Of a stretch of 64,000 nt of DNA, positions 9,615 through 18,302 are shown piece by piece. The notes under the pieces were generated by a model. It was given only the letters and a program-made list of their open reading frames with translations, was not told where the DNA came from and made no database searches. The position numbers and the translations under genes are program-made. Source of the DNA: Alphaproteobacteria bacterium (lineage in GTDB: Bacteria; Pseudomonadota; Alphaproteobacteria; Micropepsales; Micropepsaceae); the NCBI GenBank assembly GCA_015654635.1, contig JAATGP010000049.1, positions 62,001-126,000 on the forward strand, written 5' to 3'. Positions within the stretch are counted from its first letter, which is position 1, and each line of letters opens with the position of its first letter.

Positions 9615-10450
9615 TGGAACGGATCGAGCAGCACGTCTGTTTCGGTGGCCGTCAGGAAGTGTGGAAACACGCCTCGGCGGTGCTCGGCTGCGAGATGCGC
9701 TTTGCCGTTTATCTGCCGCCGCAAGCCAGTTTTGAATCGCGCCCGGTACTGTATTGGCTCTCGGGCCTGACCTCCACCGAACAGAATTTCGTCACCAAAT
9801 CCGGGGCGCAGCGTTACGCCGCCGAGCATGGTCTGATCCTGGTGGCGCCCGATACCTCGCCGCGCGGCGAGGATGTCGCCGACGATCCCGCTTACGATCT
9901 TGGCCAAGGGGCGGGGTTTTATCTCAATGCCACAGAGGAGCCTTGGGCGCAGCATTACCGCATGTTCGACTATGTGACGGCGGAACTGCCCGGGCTGGTG
10001 GAAAGTCATTTCCCGGCCACCACATCGCGCAGCATTTCAGGCCATTCTATGGGCGGGCATGGCGCCCTCATCGCTTCTCTTAAGAAACCCGGCTTTTACA
10101 CCAGCACGTCCGCCTTCGCTCCCATTGTGGCGCCGAGCCAAGTGCCTTGGGGCCAGAAGGCGTTTACCGCTTATCTCGGGCGTGACCCGCAAAACTGGAG
10201 CGCCTGGGATGCTTGCGCCTTGTTGGCGGCGGCGCGCGAGAAAGTGCGTCTTTTCGTCGATCAGGGCGAGGCCGATGAGTTTTTGGAGACGCAGCTAAAG
10301 CCGCATCTGCTCCACGAAGCGGCCAAGGCGGGCGGGCATGATCTCTTGCTGCGCACCCATCCGCGCTACGATCACAGCCACTATTTCATCGCCAGCTTCA
10401 TCGCCGAACACATCGCCTATCACGCCGGTGCGCTGTCGAGCGAGCGTTAA
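9614..10450 (+). CDS. fghA: S-formylglutathione hydrolase
   Basis: A 278-aa alpha/beta hydrolase (esterase D family) that cleaves S-formylglutathione to formate and glutathione, the second step of formaldehyde detoxification. The nucleophile serine is in ISGHSMGGHGA, the oxyanion region is YWLSGLTSTEQNF, and the C-terminal catalytic histidine is in RYDHSHYFIASF. Length is typical. It follows frmA with a one-base overlap and precedes a formate channel. Confidence 0.95.
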
Positions 10451-10554
10451 CCCTCGCGCAATACGCATTTTCCCCGCATCTATTGCGCGCTTTGGCCGCG
10501 CCTTGTTGCCTTCTGTTGGCCGTCCACCGCTCGTAAACAGCGGCCCGGAAATAG

Positions 10555-11421
10555 ATGCAACCAGCGTGGACGATTATGGGCGTGGAACCAATCTCGAAGC
10601 AGGCTTTCGGCAGCGAGTGCTTTTCGCCGCAGGAAATCGAAGCCAATGTCGAAAAAATGGGCATCAAAAAGGCCCGTTCGCCGCTGACGGCGAGCCTGTT
10701 GCAGGCTTTTCTGGCAGGCCTTTATATCGGCCTCGGCGGCCTTTTCTTCTGCATCGTGCTGGCGGATCCCACGCTCGGCTTTGCCGCCCAGCGTTTGCTC
10801 GGCGGTCTTGTCTTCGCCCTCGGCCTTGGCCTCGTGGCGGTTGCGGGCGGCGAGCTTTTCACCGGCAATTGCCTGATCGTGATGGCTTGGTTCCAAGGCC
10901 AGATCAAAGGCTGGGAAGTGGCCAAGAACTGGTCGATCATCTGGATCGGCAATTTGATCGGCGCGCTGACCCTCGTTTTCCTCGTCTTCATGTCGCACCA
11001 TTATGCGATGAACAATGGCGAAGTGGGCAATGCCGTCGTCAAGCTGGCGGTATCGAAGCTGTCGCCCGATTTCGTCACCATCTTCTTCAAGGGCATTTTG
11101 TGTAACATCCTCGTCTGCCTTGGCATGTGGATGAGCTATGCGGGCAAATCGGTGGCCGACAAGATGGCGGGGCTGGTACTGCCTGTAGCCGCCTTCATCG
11201 CTGCGGGCTTCGAGCATTGCATTGCCAATATGTATCTCTTGCCGCTCGCTTATGTGCTGGTGCAACACGGCCACGTGCCCGCCGGGCTCGATGTCTCGGT
11301 GGTGACGATCCCCGCCATCATCCACAATCTGATCCCCGCCACGCTCGGCAATATCGTCGGCGGTGCCGGCTTTGTCGGTTTCGTCTATTGGGCGATTTAT
11401 CGCAAGGCGTATCAGCACTAA
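10555..11421 (+). CDS. Formate/nitrite transporter family channel (FocA/NirC type)
   Basis: A 288-aa pentameric channel protein of the FNT family with six hydrophobic segments and the family hallmarks (AGLYIGLGG early, ELFTGNCLIVMAWFQG with the selectivity region, GNLIGALT, CNILVCLGMWMS, FEHCIANMY, NIVGGAGFVGF). Sitting 100 bp after frmA-fghA, it most likely moves formate made from formaldehyde across the inner membrane; nitrite is the alternative. The start could also be 10576, which has a GTGGA closer by. A strong intrinsic terminator follows. Confidence 0.88.
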   Translation: MQPAWTIMGVEPISKQAFGSECFSPQEIEANVEKMGIKKARSPLTASLLQAFLAGLYIGLGGLFFCIVLADPTLGFAAQRLLGGLVFALGLGLVAVAGGELFTGNCLIVMAWFQGQIKGWEVAKNWSIIWIGNLIGALTLVFLVFMSHHYAMNNGEVGNAVVKLAVSKLSPDFVTIFFKGILCNILVCLGMWMSYAGKSVADKMAGLVLPVAAFIAAGFEHCIANMYLLPLAYVLVQHGHVPAGLDVSVVTIPAIIHNLIPATLGNIVGGAGFVGFVYWAIYRKAYQH

Positions 11422-11450
11422 GCGGCCCATCACGCCAATATTCGCTTTCG

Positions 11451-11486
11451 ATCCCCGGCAGTGTAGGCTGCCGGGGATTTTTCTTT
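11451..11486 (+). terminator. Rho-independent terminator after the formate channel
   Basis: A perfect 11-bp stem (ATCCCCGGCAG / CTGCCGGGGAT) with a 6-base loop TGTAGG, followed by TTTTCTTTT. It ends the frmA-fghA-formate channel transcription unit 30 bp downstream of the stop. Confidence 0.9.
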
Positions 11487-11502
11487 TGGCGATGGGGGTG
11501 TG

Positions 11503-13239
11503 ATGCGTTCTGGTGTGGTCGCGGCGCTGGCCGCGGTGGTGGCGATGGTGAGCGCGCATGCCGCTCCGGCCGATACGCAGCTCAAATCTCTCTACACATC
11601 CGAATGGGCTTGGCGGATTGCCGAGTTCCAGGACGATGAGGACAACAGCCTTCCCGTCCCGGCACATCTGCCGCGTGTCGATGCGGCGACACAGGCGGCG
11701 CATCTCGCTCATTGGCAGGAAACGCTGACCAAGCTGAACAAAATCCCGACAGGTCTTCTCAGCCTGAAAGAGCAGATCAATGCCCAGGTTTATCGTTTCC
11801 AGCTCGAAAATCTGATCGCGAGCGAGAAATTCCGCGATTTCGAAATGCCCGCCAATTCGGATTCGAGCTTCTGGGGCGAATTCAACGACCGCGCCCGCCG
11901 ACCCTTTCGCAGCGCGCAGGATTACCGCAATTGGCTGGCGCAGATTGCCGAGCTGCCGCGGTATTTTCAGGAGAATATCGCCAATATGCAGGCCGGGCTG
12001 AAGCGCGGCTTCACCCCGCCGCAGGTTACCCTCAACGGTCGCGGCGATGCCATCACCGCGGTCGCCAACGCCAAACCCGAAGCCACCGCCTTTTATGAGC
12101 CCTTCAAAGAGATGGGTGCTATTCCCCCCGCGGAGCAAGCTCAGTTAAGGGCACAAGCCATCAAGATTATCGCCACGGCGGTGCAACCTGCCTATCGCGC
12201 GCTCGACAAATTCTGGCGCAACGAATATCTGCCCCACACCCGCACCACGCTGGCGGCTGAGGCGCTGCCGGATGGCAAAGCCTATTATCGCCAGCAAATC
12301 ATCGCCTATGCCACGCTCGACAAATCGCCCGACGAGATTCATCGCTTAGGTCTTGCTGAGGTTGCCAAGCTGCATGCGCAAATGAATGCAGCGATGCGCG
12401 AGAGCGGCTTCAAAGGCGATTTTGCTTCTTTCCAGAAATTTCTGCGCAGCGATCCCCGCTTCACCGCCAAGAGCCCGCAGGATCTGCTCAATCGCGCTGC
12501 CTGGATCGCCAAAGAGTTCGACGGCAAGGCGGCGCTCTATTTCGGCCTTCTGCCCCGTGCCCGTTTCGCCATTCGTCCGGTGCCGGATGATATCGCGCCG
12601 TTTTATACGTCCGGTCGCGGCGGTCCCGGCGTTTTTATGCTGAATACCTACGACCTGCCGCACCGCCCGCTTTATAACCTGACGGCGCTGACACTGCATG
12701 AAAGCGCGCCCGGCCATGCTTTCCAGATGCCGCTGGCCATGGAAGACAAAACCCTGCCGGATTTCCGCCGCCATTCCTACATCTCGGCTTATGGCGAGGG
12801 CTGGGCGCTTTACAGCGAATGGCTGGGGCAGGAGATGGGGATGTATCACACTCCCTACGACCGTTTCGGTATGCTGGGTTATCAAGTTTGGCGCGCCGCC
12901 CGTCTCGTGGTCGATACTGGTATTCATTCCAAGGGCTGGAGCCGCCAGCAGGCCATCGCTTATTTCCACGACAACACAGCGCTGCCCGAACACGAGATCG
13001 AGACCGAGATCGACCGCTACATCGCTTGGCCGGGGCAGGCGACCTCCTACTATCTCGGTGAGATGGCGATCCGCGCGGGCCGCGCCAAGGCGGAAAAAGC
13101 GCTAGGGGCGAAGTTCAACCTGCGCGCCTTCCACGACACGGTTCTGCAGACAGGCTCTGTGCCGCTCACGGTGCTCGATTGGCAAGTCGCCCGCTTCATC
13201 GCAAGCGGCGGTCAAGGGCCCTATCCGGAATTGGAATGA
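11503..13239 (+). CDS. Exported DUF885 family protein (putative metallopeptidase)
   Basis: A 578-aa DUF885 protein with an N-terminal Sec signal peptide ending near VSAHA-AP, so it is exported to the periplasm or bound to the envelope. The family resembles zinc metallopeptidases: the motif LHESAPGHAFQ (HExxxGH) supplies two histidines and a glutamate, and a second glutamate is available in YGEGWALYSEW. The start at 11503 (ATG) is preferred over the GTG immediately before it; GGGGG lies upstream. The substrate is unknown. It stands alone, with an intrinsic terminator before it. Confidence 0.88.
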   Translation: MRSGVVAALAAVVAMVSAHAAPADTQLKSLYTSEWAWRIAEFQDDEDNSLPVPAHLPRVDAATQAAHLAHWQETLTKLNKIPTGLLSLKEQINAQVYRFQLENLIASEKFRDFEMPANSDSSFWGEFNDRARRPFRSAQDYRNWLAQIAELPRYFQENIANMQAGLKRGFTPPQVTLNGRGDAITAVANAKPEATAFYEPFKEMGAIPPAEQAQLRAQAIKIIATAVQPAYRALDKFWRNEYLPHTRTTLAAEALPDGKAYYRQQIIAYATLDKSPDEIHRLGLAEVAKLHAQMNAAMRESGFKGDFASFQKFLRSDPRFTAKSPQDLLNRAAWIAKEFDGKAALYFGLLPRARFAIRPVPDDIAPFYTSGRGGPGVFMLNTYDLPHRPLYNLTALTLHESAPGHAFQMPLAMEDKTLPDFRRHSYISAYGEGWALYSEWLGQEMGMYHTPYDRFGMLGYQVWRAARLVVDTGIHSKGWSRQQAIAYFHDNTALPEHEIETEIDRYIAWPGQATSYYLGEMAIRAGRAKAEKALGAKFNLRAFHDTVLQTGSVPLTVLDWQVARFIASGGQGPYPELE

Positions 13240-13241
13240 TT

Positions 13242-13355
13242 TCATTCGTTGATGGCGATCACACTGAAAACCACGACCACCAGAACCAAGCTTATGGCCG
13301 GCAAATAACGCATATGGCCCAAGGTCACGCCCTGGCGCGCTCGCTGGGTGTTCAT
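13242..13355 (-). CDS. Possible 37-aa single-pass membrane protein
   Basis: A short leftward frame encodes a basic N-terminus (MNTQRARQGVTLGHMRYL) followed by one strongly hydrophobic helix (ISLVLVVVVFSVIAI) and stops 3 bases past the DUF885 stop. The shape, positive-inside then one helix, is typical of real small membrane proteins. No convincing ribosome binding site is seen, and it lies downstream of a terminator hairpin for the next gene. I regard it as a candidate only. Confidence 0.4.
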   Translation of the reverse strand: MNTQRARQGVTLGHMRYLPAISLVLVVVVFSVIAINE

Positions 13356-13407
13356 CACATGTTTTTCGTGGTCTTCGCCCTCGGGTCGAGGCGTTGCGTG
13401 CTGCAAG

Positions 13408-13436
13408 AAAAGAGGCCAATGCCGGGCATTGGCCTC
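13408..13436 (-). terminator. Rho-independent terminator of the leftward secreted-protein gene
   Basis: An 11-bp perfect stem (GAGGCCAATGC / GCATTGGCCTC) with loop CGG. Read leftward it is followed by TTTTCTT. It lies 5 bp beyond the stop of the 174-aa secreted protein gene. Confidence 0.8.
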
Positions 13437-13440
13437 TGCC

Positions 13441-13965
13441 TTATGACCTTACTGGGGCGGATTGGTTGGCGCGGAGGGTGGCGGGGGGGGTGCCCGGTCC
13501 TGACGGGGGCGGGACGGTCATATCACCGGACTGGCTCGGCACAGCGTCCGACCCCGGCGAGGGGTTTCTTGTGGGAGGCGTATTCATACCGCCTGGAGAC
13601 GTCGTGCTGCTGTTTGGATAGGTGTTATTGGGCGTGGTATCGCCCGGCGTCATGCTGCCCCGCGGTGTGCTCGGCGACGTGCCCGCCGTGGCGCCAGCCG
13701 CCATGCCGGCTCCGCCTGTTGCCTGTGCAAGCTGCTGCTGGTTCAGTTCCGTCGTACGCGCCTGTTCTGCGGAACTGGCGCTCATATGATGCTTCTTGTG
13801 CTTCTTGACGGGTGCCGCTTTCGGCGCTCCAGCCGCGCTGGTCGCCGCCGCACTCGTATCCGCGCCGCTGCTGTCGGTTTGGGCCGCGGCCACCGGCATC
13901 ATCGCGCCGAAGGCCAATGCCGCAACCCCGATCAGGAGCGTATTGCGCAAGCTAGGATGTTTCAT
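13441..13965 (-). CDS. Secreted low-complexity Ser/Thr/Pro/Gly-rich protein
   Basis: A 174-aa hypothetical protein with a signal peptide (MKHPSLRNTLLIGVAALAFG..., cleavage near AAAQ). A lysine/histidine patch (VKKHKKHHMS) is followed by a tail dominated by Thr, Ser, Pro and Gly with few hydrophobic residues, so it is probably unfolded and exported. A strong site, GGAGGAAGGA, precedes the start, and a hairpin with T-tract follows the stop, which argues that the gene is real. A reading frame on the other strand is a composition shadow. No function can be assigned. Confidence 0.65.
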   Translation of the reverse strand: MKHPSLRNTLLIGVAALAFGAMMPVAAAQTDSSGADTSAAATSAAGAPKAAPVKKHKKHHMSASSAEQARTTELNQQQLAQATGGAGMAAGATAGTSPSTPRGSMTPGDTTPNNTYPNSSTTSPGGMNTPPTRNPSPGSDAVPSQSGDMTVPPPSGPGTPPATLRANQSAPVRS

Positions 13966-14229
13966 AGAACAGTTCCTTCCTCCACCGCGGTGCGCATTGC
14001 ACAGCTTTCGTCCGGTGGCATGTCATAAGAACGCGGCGGGCGCGGGCTCAGTTCCGCCTCAGGCAGAGGCTCAAGTTCACGAGAATTTTCCTGCAATTCC
14101 AATGCGGTAATGTCAGAGCGAGGGGATTGTCACGATAAAGTATCGTCTCGGGACTGCGCACGGCTGCCGCAACACGCCGCGCGGGTCGCAATTGCGCCAC
14201 GGGCGGAAATCCCGCAAACAATCGCGCCT

Positions 14230-14715
14230 ATGAACGTCACCATCCGCGCTGCCACCGCGACCGATTTTCCGCTTGTCATAGCGCTGGCCAACCGGATCTG
14301 GCCGGTGGCTTATGGCGGTAATCTTTCGCCACAGCAGCTCGAAAACCTGCTCACCCGTATCTATTGCGGGGAAAATTTGCAAAAGGAAGTGTTGGAAGGG
14401 CATCGTTTCTGGACCGCCTTCGCAGGCGATACGGCGGTCGGCTTTGCCTCGGGCTACCGCAAAGACACCACGATCTGGATCAAAAAACTTTATGTCTTGC
14501 CCGAAGCGCAAGGCAAAGGCGTGGGCCGGGCGCTGATGCAGACCGTGATCGATGCCTTCACGCCCGCGCATACGGTGCGCCTCTTCGTCAACAGCGAAAA
14601 TCGCTCCGCGCAAGCCTTCTATGAACGCTGCGGCTTTGCCAAAGAAGGGCCGGTGCTGGTGCAGATGGGCGATTTCACCTTCACCGATTACGTCTACGCC
14701 AAGTCCCTATCCTAG
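14230..14715 (+). CDS. GNAT family N-acetyltransferase
   Basis: A 161-aa GCN5-related acetyltransferase. It begins MNVTIRAATATDFPLVIALA and carries the acetyl-CoA pyrophosphate-binding motif in LYVLPEAQGKGVGRALM, plus the C-terminal NSENRSAQAFYERCGF strand-helix. The start at 14230 is chosen because the fold begins there; an in-frame extension to 14110 is not GNAT-like. The acyl acceptor cannot be deduced. It converges on the YbaK gene with a 4-bp gap. Confidence 0.88.
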   Translation: MNVTIRAATATDFPLVIALANRIWPVAYGGNLSPQQLENLLTRIYCGENLQKEVLEGHRFWTAFAGDTAVGFASGYRKDTTIWIKKLYVLPEAQGKGVGRALMQTVIDAFTPAHTVRLFVNSENRSAQAFYERCGFAKEGPVLVQMGDFTFTDYVYAKSLS

Positions 14716-14719
14716 GCCG

Positions 14720-15193
14720 TTATGACACGATCGCTGCGGTTGCCGCCTGCAAGGCGCGAACGATATCACGGGGCGCCATTTGCACCTGCAAGCCGCGCTG
14801 ACCGCCATTGAGATAGACACGTTCTTGCGCAAGCGCTGTGATTTCCAGCACCACGGGCGGGCGCTTTTTTTGTCCAAAGGGCGAAATGCCGCCGACGTGG
14901 TAGCCGGTGATGCGCTCGGCCTCTTCCGGCTTCATCATGGCGGCCGTTTTGCAGTCGAGCGCGGCAGCCAATTTTTTCATACTGACTTCGCGGTCGGAAG
15001 GGATTACCGCACAGGCGGGCTTGCCATCGGCCAACACCATCAGTGTTTTCAAGACACGTGCTGGCGGCACGCCCAAAGCCTGCGCCGCGGCCAAGCCGAT
15101 GCTGTCGGCATGGGGATCGTAATCGTAAGCGTGCAGTGTAAACGAGAGGCCTTGCTGCTTCAGGAATTGCGTGGCCCGGGTGGTTTGCGACAT
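14720..15193 (-). CDS. ybaK: Cys-tRNA(Pro)/Cys-tRNA(Cys) deacylase YbaK
   Basis: A 157-aa trans-editing enzyme of the INS superfamily that hydrolyses mischarged Cys-tRNA(Pro). Visible are the N-terminal TRATQFLKQQG helix, VLKTLMV with the conserved lysine, the VIPSDREVSMKKLAAAL segment, and GYHVGGISPFGQKKRPPVV, characteristic of YbaK/EbsC. The start at 15193 is chosen by homology; the longer frame covers unrelated sequence. Confidence 0.9.
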   Translation of the reverse strand: MSQTTRATQFLKQQGLSFTLHAYDYDPHADSIGLAAAQALGVPPARVLKTLMVLADGKPACAVIPSDREVSMKKLAAALDCKTAAMMKPEEAERITGYHVGGISPFGQKKRPPVVLEITALAQERVYLNGGQRGLQVQMAPRDIVRALQAATAAIVS

Positions 15194-15229
15194 GGCCGTT
15201 TTATAGCGCTTCTTTGTCCTTCCGGAAAG

Positions 15230-15367
15230 ATGACCCGGCGACACGACGTCCAGCGTTGTTGCGCAAAAACGGATACCAGCGGCAGCTATAGCTGGATTGA
15301 CGTTTTTGAAAATCGCGGCGGCAAATGGCTCGCCGTGGCCGGGCAAGTCACGCAGGTGAAGCCGTAA
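15230..15367 (+). pseudogene. Remnant of an NTF2/SnoaL-like (DUF4440) protein
   Basis: The last 30 or so residues of this frame, SYSWIDVFENRGGKWLAVAG followed by QVT and a stop, look like the C-terminal strand of a DUF4440/SnoaL-type protein (typical ending: W-x-D-V-F-x-x-R-x-G-x-W-x-x-V-x-x-Q-V-T). Everything upstream is unrelated or antisense to ybaK, so only the 3' end of a former gene survives. Confidence 0.5.
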
Positions 15368-15532
15368 GGCGACTCCAGGTCGCGCTGCAAATGGCCTCTT
15401 TTGAGCCTAAATTGAGTCTCGAGGCTGATACCGTTTTGGCGGAAAAATCGGCCCCGATGGCTGCTCCACGAAGCAGACGCTTGTCAGCGCCCCCTCCTTG
15501 CCAGCCATTCGATCCACGAATGGGAGGAGCAT

Positions 15533-15865
15533 ATGCGACTGCATGTTTTTCCGGCTCTGGCACTTACGGCTGCCGTCCTGACGGGTGTTCCGGCTGCGGC
15601 GACCGACACCAGTTCTCTCAGCGCTTTCGTCCTGAGTTGCAAGGACGACGCCAAGGGCTGTCATTCCATCGCCCTCAACGCCATCATCTCGGCGCGCAAT
15701 GCCAAATATGGCTGCATTCCGAAGGATGTCGACAACGAGGTCGCTGCCGACAAGCTGCTTGGGTGGCTGAAGGACACGGCGAGCACCAACCCGAAATACG
15801 CAAAAGACGCTCTTGATGATTTGATGTGGACCGGCGTCGACGAAAGCTGGCCGTGCAAGAAGTAG
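15533..15865 (+). CDS. Exported small protein resembling Rap1a/Tai immunity proteins
   Basis: A 110-aa protein with a signal peptide (cleavage near PAAA-TD) and four cysteines in the mature part (LSCKDD, KGCHS, YGCIPKD, SWPCKK). This pattern, C...C...C-x-P...W-P-C, resembles the Rap1a/Tai family of periplasmic immunity proteins against type VI amidase effectors, but the family also contains many solitary proteins. No effector gene is adjacent. A strong GGGAGGAG site precedes the start at 15533. The function is uncertain. Confidence 0.6.
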   Translation: MRLHVFPALALTAAVLTGVPAAATDTSSLSAFVLSCKDDAKGCHSIALNAIISARNAKYGCIPKDVDNEVAADKLLGWLKDTASTNPKYAKDALDDLMWTGVDESWPCKK

Positions 15866-15866
15866 C

Positions 15867-16421
15867 CTAACCGTTCAGCCGCTTGACCACGCGGGCTGGA
15901 TTGCCCACGGCCAGGCAGTCCGGCGGAATATCTTTGACCACCACGGCACCGGCGCCGATCACGCTGCGGTCGCCGATGCTGACGCCTGGGCAAATCGTAG
16001 CCTGTCCGCCGATCCAGCATTGCGTGCCGATCACCACTGGCAGCACGTCCTCCCACTGAAGCCGCGCCGCGGCCTCGAGGGGATGGCGGGCGGTATAGAT
16101 GTGCACCCCCGGCGCGATCAGCGTATGGGCACCGATGGTGATCTTGCCGCCATCGAGAAAGGTGCAGCCGAAATTGACGAAGACATGCTCGTCCGCATGA
16201 ATACGGGTGCCGTAGTCGCAATAGAAAGGCGGCTCCAGATAAAGGTCCGGCGCTGCATTGGGGCACAGCTCGTTGATGATCGCCTGCATCGTGTCGCTGT
16301 GGTATTCGCTGATATTCAGCCGGTGCAAAATCCGTTTCACCTTTTTGCGGACGGCAATCAACTCCGGGCCGTGGGCATCGAAGGGTTCCCCGGCGAGCAT
16401 TTTTTCTTCTTCGGTCTTCAT
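15867..16421 (-). CDS. Maltose/galactoside O-acetyltransferase (left-handed beta-helix)
   Basis: A 184-aa hexapeptide-repeat acetyltransferase of the Maa/LacA/NodL group, transferring acetyl from acetyl-CoA to a sugar. The N-terminal mac domain (KMLAGEPFDAHGPELIA) is followed by hexapeptide turns (IHADEHVFVNFGCTF, GGKITIGAHT), the catalytic-histidine region (IYTARHPLEA), and the C-terminal VIGAGAVVVKDIPPDCLAVG that closes the family's acetyl-CoA site. ATGATG at 16424/16421 gives two possible starts. It stops 2 bp from the convergent Rap1a-like gene. Confidence 0.88.
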   Translation of the reverse strand: MKTEEEKMLAGEPFDAHGPELIAVRKKVKRILHRLNISEYHSDTMQAIINELCPNAAPDLYLEPPFYCDYGTRIHADEHVFVNFGCTFLDGGKITIGAHTLIAPGVHIYTARHPLEAAARLQWEDVLPVVIGTQCWIGGQATICPGVSIGDRSVIGAGAVVVKDIPPDCLAVGNPARVVKRLNG

Positions 16422-16479
16422 CATCGGTCTTTCGCAGCGGCGGGCGAAAAAGACCACGCACGGCCGCGCTTGGCAATCC

Positions 16480-16619
16480 GCTGGCCGACAGGAAAGACCA
16501 TCACTGCCATCCGGCGCAACGCCAATGTCACGCCAGACGGCAAATGGCTGATCTTCCGCTCCAACAGGCAGGGCAGCGCCTCACCAGTCTACGCGGTGGA
16601 AGTGGCCAAAGCGCGTTAA
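16480..16619 (+). pseudogene. 3' remnant of a WD40-like (PD40/TolB-type) protein
   Basis: The in-frame residues NANVTPDGKWLIFRSNRQG and the following SPVYAVEVAKAR stop match the closing blade of TolB-like or oligogalacturonate-lyase-type beta-propeller proteins (x-x-F-T-P-D-G-K-W-x-x-F-R-S-N). Upstream, the frame runs antisense into the acetyltransferase gene, so the rest of the original gene is gone. Its stop overlaps the stop of the convergent adenylate-forming enzyme. Confidence 0.5.
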
Positions 16620-18028
16620 GCGGCACCCTCTGGCAATGGCAGGAAGTGCTTTAGCTTGCCCGCTGCGGTGCGCGTGAAGCCCGCGACCTTCTCGATGGTC
16701 ACTTCCGGCGCCGTTACGCCGAAATCGAGCAGGACGGCGTGCATCTTGGCCACCAGCTGCACCTCGTTGACGGGCAACTCGGCGCGATAGAGGAAGCGGG
16801 CGCCGCTTTGGGTCTGCTGGATCTGATACTCGAGAATATTGGGCTGCTCCAGCGCGGCCAGTTCCAGCGTCACCGGCGCGATAACGATGTCGCCGTAGCG
16901 AAATTTGTCGACCGAGCGGCCATGGACTTGGCGCACTTTGGTGTGCTGCGACCCGCAAGGGCAGGGTTCTTCGGCCAGTTCAAAAACATCGTCGATGGTA
17001 TAGCGGATGATCGGCAGGGCTTTGTTATAGAGATTGGTGAAATAGATGCTTTCGGAGAGTTGCCCCGGTTTTATCGGCTGGCCAGCGCCGTCCACCGGCT
17101 CGATGATAACGAGGTCCTCGCAGATGTGATAGCCGCCGTGGCGGCAGGCGAAACTGCCGCCGCCTTCGGAAGTGCCCCAGCAGGTCAGAATATCGGCCTT
17201 CGGCCAAGTCGCTTTGGCCAGATCGTAAATGGCTTGCGGCAACTGCTCGCCGCCGAAATAGAGAATGCGCGGGGAAATGTTCAACCTGCCATTGGCTTGG
17301 GCTTCGCACAGCTCCACCACCACGCTGGGATAGGTGAAGATGAAATGCGGCTGGGCTTCATTCAGCTTGGCATAATTGTCCGGCATGGTGCGCCAGCCGG
17401 AGAGATTGGTGGTGGGGTTGTTAGGGTTGGAAAAGACCCGGCTCAGCACGAAGGAACCGTGGCCCGAGGTTTCCCCGCCCACCGTCGCCATGCGCACGCC
17501 ATTGGGCACCGCGACGCCCTCCATCGCCAGCGGCATCAGCGAGGCGAAAAAGCCGCGTGCCATCCCGGCCCACATCCGCGCCAGTGAATCGAAATCATAA
17601 ACGAACAGTCCCGGCCGTCCGCCCGTGCCGCCGGAAGCAAGCAGCACATGATCGCCCCAGATATAGAATTGGTCTTTCATCGTCCGCAGTGCCGCTTCGG
17701 CCTCAGCCCGGCTGGCGCCGGGGATGGTGACGATCTCGTCCCAATGTTCCATCAGATCGTGCTTGGTCATCACCGGAATGCGTTTGAGATCGGCGAGGGT
17801 CGCGGTTGCGGCATCGATATGGCCGAGCCGCGCCGCATACCAGGGCGAATGCGCCTTGGCATGGGCCAGCATTTCGCGCAGCGCCGTGGTGCGGTGAGCA
17901 TCGATGTCCGCCCGCGACCAGCCGATATGGCTCAGCATCTCCGGCAGCAGCGTGTAGAAATGCGCCAAATGCGACGCCCGCCGCGCCTCTGCAGACATCT
18001 CAGCCGCGCCCATCGTCCCATTCTTCAT
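16616..18028 (-). CDS. Adenylate-forming enzyme of the phenylacetate-CoA ligase (PaaK/F390 synthetase) family
   Basis: A 470-aa ANL-superfamily enzyme that activates a carboxylate with ATP, usually to the CoA thioester. Seen are the P-loop-like LLASGGTGGRPG, ILTCWGTSEGGG (adenine/AMP contact), a CPCG segment before the hinge, and GRSVDKFRYGDIVIAP. The C-terminal lid ends with VAGFTRTAAGKLKHF, containing the family lysine. It is somewhat longer at the N-terminus than PaaK. Two close starts (18028, 18013) are possible. It is divergent from a FadL-type porin gene, suggesting uptake and activation of the same hydrophobic acid. Confidence 0.8.
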   Translation of the reverse strand: MKNGTMGAAEMSAEARRASHLAHFYTLLPEMLSHIGWSRADIDAHRTTALREMLAHAKAHSPWYAARLGHIDAATATLADLKRIPVMTKHDLMEHWDEIVTIPGASRAEAEAALRTMKDQFYIWGDHVLLASGGTGGRPGLFVYDFDSLARMWAGMARGFFASLMPLAMEGVAVPNGVRMATVGGETSGHGSFVLSRVFSNPNNPTTNLSGWRTMPDNYAKLNEAQPHFIFTYPSVVVELCEAQANGRLNISPRILYFGGEQLPQAIYDLAKATWPKADILTCWGTSEGGGSFACRHGGYHICEDLVIIEPVDGAGQPIKPGQLSESIYFTNLYNKALPIIRYTIDDVFELAEEPCPCGSQHTKVRQVHGRSVDKFRYGDIVIAPVTLELAALEQPNILEYQIQQTQSGARFLYRAELPVNEVQLVAKMHAVLLDFGVTAPEVTIEKVAGFTRTAAGKLKHFLPLPEGAA

Positions 18029-18302
18029 CTCAAAACCCCGCCATTTAAAATGTTGCTATATCGTCAATGCCTTAGTACGGATCCTCGCAATACGAGAAAC
18101 ACTTGGACTCGCAATCTTAGGAAGAAATGACGACGGTGGAAAGACGGTGAGAGTTTGAGCTTCCGTCCGCCGCCTCTGGGGCGCATCGCTGGTCTTGTCA
18201 AAACATGGCGATATTCTGTAAATCCAGTAACAATATAGAATAGATAGACATACTCCTGCATGCCCCCTAGGATGCCGCTCTTCCATCAAGGGGAAATGCG
18301 GG

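Noticed and set aside
10480..12138. 552-codon leftward frame spanning the formate channel and DUF885 genes
   Set aside because: It crosses two well-supported genes and a terminator and has shadow-type composition.
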